Assembly: GCA_947173865.1 (NCBI GenBank)
Contig: CAMWGS010000054.1
Span: forward strand, 1-10,437
From: an uncultured Ruminococcus sp.
GTDB lineage: Bacteria; Bacillota; Clostridia; Oscillospirales; Ruminococcaceae
DNA: 10,437 nt
Direction of reading: 5' to 3'
A program made the position numbers and the translations under genes. Shown piece after piece: positions 5,048 through 10,437 of the stretch (its first letter is position 1; each line of letters starts with the position of its first letter). Below the pieces are notes generated by a model, which did not search any database, was not told the DNA's origin, and saw only the letters and a list, made by a program, of their open reading frames with translations.

Positions 5048-6340
5048 TTAAGAACGGTAATCTCCGTTTATTTTTACATAGTCATAAGTAAGGTCGCAAC
5101 CCCATGCAACAGCCTTTCCTTTGCCGTTGCCGAGCGATATATTTATGATGATTTCTTCTTCACCGAGAATTTCCTTAGCCTTTTCTTCGGAAAATTCAAC
5201 ACCTGCACCGTTTCTGCAAACGTCAACAGTTCCCTTTTCCGAACCAATAGAAACATCAACCTTGTTTATATCAAAATCAGCGTCAGCATAACCGACCGCA
5301 CATAAAATTCTTCCCCAGTTAGCATCTTCACCGAACATCGCAGCCTTGAAAAGACTTGATGTTATAACGGATTTAGCTACAATTTCAGCAGTCTTTTCAG
5401 TATCAGCCCCTGAACATACACACTCAATAAGCTTTGTCGCACCCTCACCGTCACGAGCCATTTTCCTTGCAAGGTTCATCATGACCGCATAAAGAGCATT
5501 GACAAACTTTTCAAACTCCTCATTTTCCTTAGTTACAGGAACATTTTCGGCAGTACCGTTTGCAAGTACGCATACCATGTCATTAGTGGAAGTATCACCG
5601 TCAACGCTTACACGGTTGAGAGTAACTTTTACAACGTCACTCAATGCACGCTGAAGAAGTTCAGCAGAAATATCGACATCAGTTGTAATGAATGTAAGAG
5701 TTGTAGCCATATTGGGATGAACCATTCCGCTTCCCTTTAACATACCGCCCATTGTGCAATTTTTTCCGCCCAACTCAAACTGCACTGCAACTTCCTTTAC
5801 CTGTGTATCGGTAGTCATAATAGCTTCAACGGCTCTTGAATTTCCGTCATAAGTAAGACCCTCTGCAAGTTCTTTCATACCGTCTGCAATAGGTTCAATA
5901 GGCAATACCTGCCCGATAACACCCGTTGACGCAACTATAACATCATTCATGTCTATACCTATTTCGTCGGCAACAAGACTGCACATCTTTTCAGCCTTTT
6001 CAACACCGTCGGCATTACAGGTGTTGGCATTTACAGAATTTACAATAACTGCTTTTGCAGTACCATTTTTGATATGTTCTTTAGTTACAAGTATCGGAGC
6101 ACCCTTTACCTTGTTTGTAGTGTAAACAGCAGCTGCCGTACATTCCCTGTCGGCAACTATAAGGGCAAGGTCATTTTTCTTTTTAACAGGAAGTGCATTA
6201 TTTGCAACAGCTGAATTTTCGTCTGTGCTTGTAATTGGTTTGTGGGCAAGTCCGCACTGTATGCCGTTTGCCCTGAAACCCTTTGAAGCACACACACCGC
6301 CGTCAACAAAAGTTACTCCCTTAACTTCTTTCAAATTCAT
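5048..6340 (-). CDS. argJ: glutamate N-acetyltransferase / ornithine acetyltransferase
   Basis: Transfers acetyl from N-acetylornithine to glutamate, releasing ornithine and regenerating N-acetylglutamate; some members also use acetyl-CoA. The protein self-cleaves into alpha and beta chains before a threonine. Here that is A212-T213 in KGSGMVHPNMATT, so Thr213 should be the nucleophile. The oxyanion-hole motif STGVIG is at 138-143, DGDTSTND appears later, and the C-terminus has the family's AWGCDLTYDYVKIN. Its 430 residues are about 20 more than the usual 405-410. The extra length is a polar segment at about residues 33-52, between GIQCG and NDLALIVAD. The start is 3 nt after the GNAT stop codon, with AAGGAG inside the GNAT 3' end, so the two are translationally coupled. 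Whether it is mono- or bifunctional cannot be decided by eye. Confidence 0.95.
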   Translation of the reverse strand: MNLKEVKGVTFVDGGVCASKGFRANGIQCGLAHKPITSTDENSAVANNALPVKKKNDLALIVADRECTAAAVYTTNKVKGAPILVTKEHIKNGTAKAVIVNSVNANTCNADGVEKAEKMCSLVADEIGIDMNDVIVASTGVIGQVLPIEPIADGMKELAEGLTYDGNSRAVEAIMTTDTQVKEVAVQFELGGKNCTMGGMLKGSGMVHPNMATTLTFITTDVDISAELLQRALSDVVKVTLNRVSVDGDTSTNDMVCVLANGTAENVPVTKENEEFEKFVNALYAVMMNLARKMARDGEGATKLIECVCSGADTEKTAEIVAKSVITSSLFKAAMFGEDANWGRILCAVGYADADFDINKVDVSIGSEKGTVDVCRNGAGVEFSEEKAKEILGEEEIIINISLGNGKGKAVAWGCDLTYDYVKINGDYRS

Positions 6341-6343
6341 TCT

Positions 6344-7150
6344 TTACATCTCCTTATTATCAAATCTTACATTAACCTGAGGGTCATACAGCGGACAATC
6401 GTATTCAAGCATAATATCAATTATCTTATTTAGACTATTGTAATTCATGTTTTCCGAACATTCAAAAATTACAGCATTTTCATAAACTTCAACCGTAAAC
6501 GAACCTTTTTCCGATTCAAAATTATATTCGTCAAGCCACCAGTCCAAAAAAATTCTGCTTAAACGTTTCAAAATTCCGTCCGTGTAAAGATTTTCCAGTC
6601 CTGAAATTTTCTCACCATTGCATAACTTCATATAAATTTCCCGACTGTCCATATAAAATCCGTCTGTATTTTTCCAGAATACTAATTGTCTGCCCATAAT
6701 ATTCCTCTTTGTTAAGTATCTATACGTAAACTCACAAAGTGCTTTATTCCGATAGACAATATCGTCTCTTAAAGTAAAGCCCTGCTTTTCCCAGAAAGCG
6801 TTTCCAGCTTCATTATATTTGAAAACGAGAAGTGCAACTTTGCTTATTCCCTCATTTTTCAAAGCTGAAAGACAGGTATTCACAAGCGTTGTTCCGATTC
6901 CGCATCGTCTGTATTTTTCAGCAACGGACATATGGTATATATAACCTCTGCGACCGTCATTTCCGCTGATAATTACGCCTGCAATTTCACCGTTTATTTC
7001 TGCGACAAAACAAGTTGAAGGATTACGTTCAAGAAAACATTTTATTCCGTCGTGGGAGTCATCAACATTATTAAAACCCATATTTCTGCAAGACATCCAA
7101 AGAGCATAGACACTGTCATAATCTGAAATATTCATTGTGCGTACATTCAT
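6344..7150 (-). CDS. GNAT acetyltransferase fused to an unrecognised C-terminal domain
   Basis: A 268-residue protein with two parts. Residues 1 to about 140 are a complete GNAT fold, probably transferring acetyl from acetyl-CoA to an unknown amine. They show NDGRRGYIYHMSV at 64-76, the pyrophosphate loop R81-R-C-G-I-G86, and NEAGNAFWEKQGF at 113-125. The N-terminal part (DYDSVYALWMSCRNMGF) and DGRRG recall small YpeA-like acetyltransferases. Residues 152-268 are a different, acidic and aromatic-rich domain beginning MGRQLVFWKNTDGFYMD and ending near CPLYDPQ; I cannot assign it. At the junction there is an intact internal ribosome binding site and ATG (residue 152), suggesting two genes joined in frame. 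The gene has its own GGAGG site 7 nt before the ATG, lies 21 nt after argC and 3 nt before argJ. An arginine-related substrate is possible but not shown. Confidence 0.82.
   Translation of the reverse strand: MNVRTMNISDYDSVYALWMSCRNMGFNNVDDSHDGIKCFLERNPSTCFVAEINGEIAGVIISGNDGRRGYIYHMSVAEKYRRCGIGTTLVNTCLSALKNEGISKVALLVFKYNEAGNAFWEKQGFTLRDDIVYRNKALCEFTYRYLTKRNIMGRQLVFWKNTDGFYMDSREIYMKLCNGEKISGLENLYTDGILKRLSRIFLDWWLDEYNFESEKGSFTVEVYENAVIFECSENMNYNSLNKIIDIMLEYDCPLYDPQVNVRFDNKEM
6695..6710 (-). promoter_or_regulatory. internal ribosome binding site and ATG at the GNAT fusion junction
   Basis: On the minus strand AAAGAGG (6710-6704) precedes the in-frame ATG of residue 152 (6697-6695) by 6 nt. That ATG starts the C-terminal domain exactly, so a separate 117-residue protein (6344-6697) could be made from it. 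Both other frames stop just upstream (TAA at 6714-6712, TAG at 6722-6720). The layout resembles an ordinary gene boundary missing only an in-frame stop. Confidence 0.6.
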
Positions 7151-7171
7151 TGTTATACCTCCGTCTGAAAC

Positions 7172-8119
7172 TTATACAAGACCGGTTGTTTCGTCAATAC
7201 CCATCATTATGTTAAGGCACTGAACAGCCGCACCGCTTGCACCCTTGCCGAGATTGTCGAGACGTGAACAAAGTAAAATCTGTTCGTCGTTGCCGAAAAC
7301 AAACACCTGCATTTTATTGAATCCACTTAGAGTGTTCGAGGCAAGAAAAAACGCTTTCTGTTCTTCTGCCGACATAAGTGGCATAACTTTAACAAGCTTT
7401 GCATTTTCATAGTGCTTTGAGTACATTTCGTGAATTTTTTCAGCAGTGATATTTTTATCAAGCTGTCTGGACTGTATCGGTACACTTACAACCATACCGC
7501 TGTAATAATCACATATTATAGGGTTGAACATCGGTTTATACTTAAGTCCTGAAACTGCCTGCATTTCGGGTAAATGCTTGTGTTCCTGTGAAAGTGCGTA
7601 CTGTCGGGGACTGTTGTATTCATACGGTTTTTCGTCACTTTCATAAACTGCAATAGCTTTTTTACCTGCTCCGCTGTAACCTGATGTTGCATAGGCAAAT
7701 ACAGGAAAATCGTCAGGAATAATTCCATTACTGACAAGCGGATAGACTATTGATGTAAAACCGCTTGCATAGCAACCAGGAACAGCTACTCTGTTAGAAG
7801 TTTTAATCTTATCTCTGTGAGCCTGTGAGAGTTCAGGAAAACCGTAAGCCCATGCGGGATTAGTACGGTGAGCGGTTGAAGCGTCAATTATTCTCACATG
7901 GTCATTATCCACAAAAGATACTGCTTCCCTTGACGCAGCGTCGGGCAGACAAAGAAAAGTATAATCCGACATATTTATAAACTTTGCCCTTTCTGCCGAA
8001 TCCTTACGCTTTTCCTCACTTATACGGAGAATCTCGACATCATTTCTGTTCTCGAAACGCTCCAGTATTTTAAGACCTGTAGTCCCCTCCTGACCGTCTA
8101 TATAAATCTTTACAGACAT
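7172..8119 (-). CDS. argC: N-acetyl-gamma-glutamyl-phosphate reductase, short type
   Basis: Reduces N-acetylglutamyl phosphate to the semialdehyde with NADPH. The 315 residues and the N-terminal nucleotide loop DGQEGTTGL (8-16) mark the shorter ArgC class (about 310 residues), in place of the GASGYTG-type loop of the longer class. The catalytic cysteine is C116 in VAVPGCYASGF. FLCLPDAASRE (55-65) and IDASTAHR (78-85) are the usual conserved loops, followed by YGFPEL (92-97). The ribosome binding site GGAGG is 8 nt before the ATG and overlaps the end of the small membrane protein gene, and the GNAT gene follows after 21 nt. The protein looks complete, with no missing key residue. Confidence 0.95.
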   Translation of the reverse strand: MSVKIYIDGQEGTTGLKILERFENRNDVEILRISEEKRKDSAERAKFINMSDYTFLCLPDAASREAVSFVDNDHVRIIDASTAHRTNPAWAYGFPELSQAHRDKIKTSNRVAVPGCYASGFTSIVYPLVSNGIIPDDFPVFAYATSGYSGAGKKAIAVYESDEKPYEYNSPRQYALSQEHKHLPEMQAVSGLKYKPMFNPIICDYYSGMVVSVPIQSRQLDKNITAEKIHEMYSKHYENAKLVKVMPLMSAEEQKAFFLASNTLSGFNKMQVFVFGNDEQILLCSRLDNLGKGASGAAVQCLNIMMGIDETTGLV

Positions 8120-8134
8120 AATTATTTCCTCCGT

Positions 8135-8386
8135 TTATTTATTTTTGCGTTTGTTCTTTTTGCGTTCATATTTTGCACGCTTAGGGTCTTCAAGGTCTGA
8201 TTCGTCTTCAAGCAGAGAATGCCATACACTTATTCCGAGAGTAAGACACACTATAATTACAAACCAAAAAATATGTGCTTTCGGAACAACTGCAATCCAC
8301 AGACCCATTACAAGCTCACCGACAATCCATATAATGCCCATGAGTATTGAAAGCCCCATTATAAAAATCACATCTTTTTTCTTCAT
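8135..8386 (-). CDS. small two-span membrane protein of unknown function
   Basis: A protein of 83 residues from the ATG at 8386. Two hydrophobic spans (about residues 5-31 and 39-57) are separated by a short turn containing PKAH. A strongly charged tail follows, first acidic (EDESDLEDP) then very basic (KRAKYERKKNKRKNK), so it is probably cytoplasmic. I recognise no family. A TTG start at 8395 would overlap the argH stop and add three residues; the ATG is preferred, 5 nt after that stop. Neither start has a visible ribosome binding site, unlike every neighbour, so expression probably depends on translational coupling to argH. It lies between argH and argC and is certainly in the same transcript. 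It may be a small integral membrane factor with no arginine role. Confidence 0.7.
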   Translation of the reverse strand: MKKKDVIFIMGLSILMGIIWIVGELVMGLWIAVVPKAHIFWFVIIVCLTLGISVWHSLLEDESDLEDPKRAKYERKKNKRKNK

Positions 8387-8391
8387 ACAAT

Positions 8392-9771
8392 TCAAATATC
8401 AAGCGATTTTTTGGCAATATCAATCTGCACTTTCACTGCGTCGGGAGAAGGTCCGCCCTCAGACTTTCTTTCACACACACAGGTTTCAAGGTTAATAGCC
8501 TGATAAACATCATCGTCAAACAGTTCCGTCATAGCCTTGTAATCATCAAGCGGAAGTGTTTCAAGAGTGAGACCCTTTTCAATACACTGTGCAACAAGAG
8601 TACCTGTAATCTTGTATGCGTCACGGAAAGGCATACCCTTTTTAACAAGATAGTCCGCACAGTCTGTGGCGTTTATGAAACCTCTTGCGGCTGCGTTTCT
8701 CATATTTTCCTTTAATACTTTCATAGTGGAAATCATCGGAATGAAAGTCTTTACACAGAGCTTTACATTGTCAACTGCATCAAAAATAGCTTCTTTGTCC
8801 TCCTGCATATCCTTATTATATGCAAGCGGAAGTCCTTTCAACATGGAAAGAAGTGTAATCAAATCACCGTTTACACGTCCTGTCTTGCCTCTGATAAGTT
8901 CTGTAATATCAGGATTTTTCTTCTGTGGCATAATTGAAGAACCTGTAGCAAAAGCGTCGTCAAGTTCAATGAACTTGAATTCCCATGAACACCACATTAT
9001 TATTTCTTCGGAAAAACGTGAAAGGTGTGTCATGATAAGAGACAACGCACAGTTTAACTCAACACAGAAATCACGGTCTGAAACTCCGTCAAGACTGTTT
9101 GCCATAGGTGCAGTAAATCCCAGTAATTCAGCGGTCTGTTTTCTGTTTGTACGGTAAGTAGTACCTGCCAAAGCACCACTACCCAACGGACAATAATTCA
9201 TTCTCTTTGAAACGTCCTGAAGTCTTTCGAGGTCACGCAGAAACATGAAAACATAAGCCATCAAATGATGTGCAAAAGTTACGGGCTGGGCTCTCTGTAA
9301 GTGAGTATATCCCGGCATAATTGTTTCCGTATGCTGTTCAGCCATGTTTACAAGGGCTACCGCAAGTTTTTTCACAAGGTCATATATCTCCTGAATTTCG
9401 TCACGAAGATAAAGTCTTATATCAACTGCAACCTGGTCATTTCTTGAACGTGAAGTGTGAAGTCTTTTTCCGACATCACCGAGACGTTTTGTCAGTTCTG
9501 CCTCAATAAACATATGAATATCTTCGGCAGAGGGGTCAAGCTCCAGTCTGCCCGAATCAATATCCGATAAAATATCCTTTAAACCGTCAATAATCTGTAA
9601 ACTGTCCTCTTTTGTGATAATACCGCAGTCGCCTAACATTGTGGCGTGTGCAATACTTCCCTGTATGTCGTGACGGTACATTCTGCCGTCAAAGGCTATC
9701 GACGAATTGAAAGCGTTTACAGTATCGTCGATTTTTTTGGAAAACCTTCCTGCCCACATCATATCAGCCAT
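8392..9771 (-). CDS. argH: argininosuccinate lyase
   Basis: Cleaves argininosuccinate to arginine and fumarate, the last step of the pathway; a cytoplasmic tetramer of the fumarase/aspartase superfamily. The 459-residue length is typical. Conserved blocks are WAGRFSK near the N-terminus (6-12), TSRSRNDQVA (106-115), GYTHLQRAQPVTF (154-166), and the superfamily signature GSSIMPQKKNP (277-287), whose serines lie on the mobile catalytic loop. The start is supported by AAAAGGAG about 10 nt upstream of the ATG. It is the first recognisable arginine gene in transcription order, but argG, its usual partner, is not adjacent. The gap to the upstream membrane protein gene is only 37 nt and I see no strong promoter there, so transcription may begin within or before that gene. 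Confidence 0.97.
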   Translation of the reverse strand: MADMMWAGRFSKKIDDTVNAFNSSIAFDGRMYRHDIQGSIAHATMLGDCGIITKEDSLQIIDGLKDILSDIDSGRLELDPSAEDIHMFIEAELTKRLGDVGKRLHTSRSRNDQVAVDIRLYLRDEIQEIYDLVKKLAVALVNMAEQHTETIMPGYTHLQRAQPVTFAHHLMAYVFMFLRDLERLQDVSKRMNYCPLGSGALAGTTYRTNRKQTAELLGFTAPMANSLDGVSDRDFCVELNCALSLIMTHLSRFSEEIIMWCSWEFKFIELDDAFATGSSIMPQKKNPDITELIRGKTGRVNGDLITLLSMLKGLPLAYNKDMQEDKEAIFDAVDNVKLCVKTFIPMISTMKVLKENMRNAAARGFINATDCADYLVKKGMPFRDAYKITGTLVAQCIEKGLTLETLPLDDYKAMTELFDDDVYQAINLETCVCERKSEGGPSPDAVKVQIDIAKKSLDI

Positions 9772-9808
9772 AATTTTATATCTCCTTTTATAAATTTATT
9801 TTGAACTG

Positions 9809-10429
9809 TTATTTAAAATTTACTTTTTTGATAACTTTGTCGTTGTTCAGGTTGCAGTAATCATATGTTATCTCGCAACCGTCATCTGCCCACTTAATGT
9901 CATATTTACCGTTGTTACGACCGCCGTCATCGGTATCTATGCGTCCGATAACAAAAGCATTATTATTGTCATCTATCTGATAAATCGTACCACCGCCATA
10001 TAAAAGAAACGATTCTTCCTCAATGACGATTTTATGTTGTCCGTCTGTAAACTCATAACATACAGGGCAATAATCGCTTTCCTGCCATAGGCCGTTTATA
10101 ATTATATCGCTTAATCCAAGCATTATATAACACAAAATCACTGATACCCATGTTAAAAATATCTTTTTTGTAATTTTTTCACCTGATTTTATCTTTAAAA
10201 TAATCCAGATTGCAGTCGATACAAGCGAGGAAATAAGTACAAGCAAAAAAATCAGACCCGTAAACATTTCAAAATAGTCGTGCCATGAATGTAAAATAAT
10301 TTTTTTATTCTGATAAACATATGATATATTTTCGGGAATATCCTGTATAAATAAAGAAACAATACACATCAGAAAACATACGCACAATGATACAGCAGGC
10401 ATTAATTTTAATTTTTTTGTCATGTTCAT
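9809..10429 (-). CDS. three-span membrane protein of unknown function, start near the window edge
   Basis: A 206-residue protein that I do not recognise. Hydrophobic segments at about residues 10-28, 53-77 and 90-111 predict three membrane spans. They are followed by a soluble C-terminal part of about 95 residues rich in Asp, Asn and Gly, with beta-like stretches (GGGTIYQIDDNNNAFVIGRI, then YDIKWADDGCEITYDY). Three cysteines lie in it, two of them in CPVC (about 121-124), which might form a disulfide or bind metal. The start is uncertain. The reading frame stays open to the end of the window and only 8 nt of upstream sequence are visible, without a clear ribosome binding site, so the true start could lie outside. 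It ends 37 nt before argH on the same strand and may be co-transcribed with it. Confidence 0.75.
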   Translation of the reverse strand: MNMTKKLKLMPAVSLCVCFLMCIVSLFIQDIPENISYVYQNKKIILHSWHDYFEMFTGLIFLLVLISSLVSTAIWIILKIKSGEKITKKIFLTWVSVILCYIMLGLSDIIINGLWQESDYCPVCYEFTDGQHKIVIEEESFLLYGGGTIYQIDDNNNAFVIGRIDTDDGGRNNGKYDIKWADDGCEITYDYCNLNNDKVIKKVNFK

Positions 10430-10437
10430 TATCCATC

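Noticed and set aside
8666..9157. 163-codon open frame on the plus strand opposite argH
   Set aside because: It is antisense to the conserved core of argH, has no ribosome binding site or family resemblance, and is typical of shadow frames in this codon usage.
9772..9808. Possible ARG box or promoter immediately upstream of argH
   Set aside because: The 37-nt gap is AT-rich but contains no TGAAT/ATTCA pair at proper spacing and no convincing -35/-10 pair.

Overview
The window looks like chromosomal DNA from a low-GC Firmicute, most likely a Clostridia member of the Ruminococcus/Oscillospiraceae kind. The evidence is AT-rich DNA, near-consensus AGGAGG ribosome binding sites at most starts, sigma-A type promoters, and protein sequences of Clostridia character. 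Species cannot be named from sequence alone.

Layout. Positions 1-1137 hold a small two-gene unit on the minus strand (a secreted lipoprotein, then a multi-spanning membrane protein; 548-991 and 54-536). It diverges from a 93-residue XRE-type repressor on the plus strand (1138-1419). The shared control region (about 992-1137) carries a very good sigma-A promoter for the minus-strand pair and two perfect palindromes. A bidirectional hairpin terminator (1426-1458) separates the repressor from the end of the arginine cluster.

Positions 1460-9771, all minus strand, form an arginine biosynthesis cluster. In transcription order it reads argH, small membrane protein, argC, GNAT acetyltransferase fusion, argJ, argB, argD, LURP-one-like protein, argF. 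Gaps are mostly 0-25 nt, with ribosome binding sites often inside the end of the previous gene. The one real break is argB-argD (4027-4165), which holds a long inverted repeat and two candidate promoters, so argD-LURP-argF can probably also be transcribed separately.

How the genes work together. ArgJ makes N-acetylglutamate by moving acetyl from N-acetylornithine to glutamate. ArgB phosphorylates it, ArgC reduces it to the semialdehyde, and ArgD aminates that to N-acetylornithine. ArgJ releases ornithine, ArgF carbamoylates it to citrulline, and ArgH splits argininosuccinate to arginine and fumarate. This is the cyclic (acetyl-recycling) route, and ArgB carries the N-terminal extension expected of an arginine-inhibited enzyme. 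argG (argininosuccinate synthase) and carAB are not in the window. Three genes without an assigned arginine role are embedded in the cluster: a two-span membrane protein, a GNAT fusion protein and a LURP-one-like protein.

Positions 9809-10429 hold an unrecognised three-span membrane protein upstream of argH, reaching the window edge. No tRNA, rRNA, CRISPR array, transposon or riboswitch was recognised. No stretch longer than 300 bases lacks a gene; the largest gaps are about 992-1137 and 4027-4165, both described in the feature list. The most unusual observation is the in-frame GNAT fusion, which keeps an apparently intact ribosome binding site and ATG at the domain junction.
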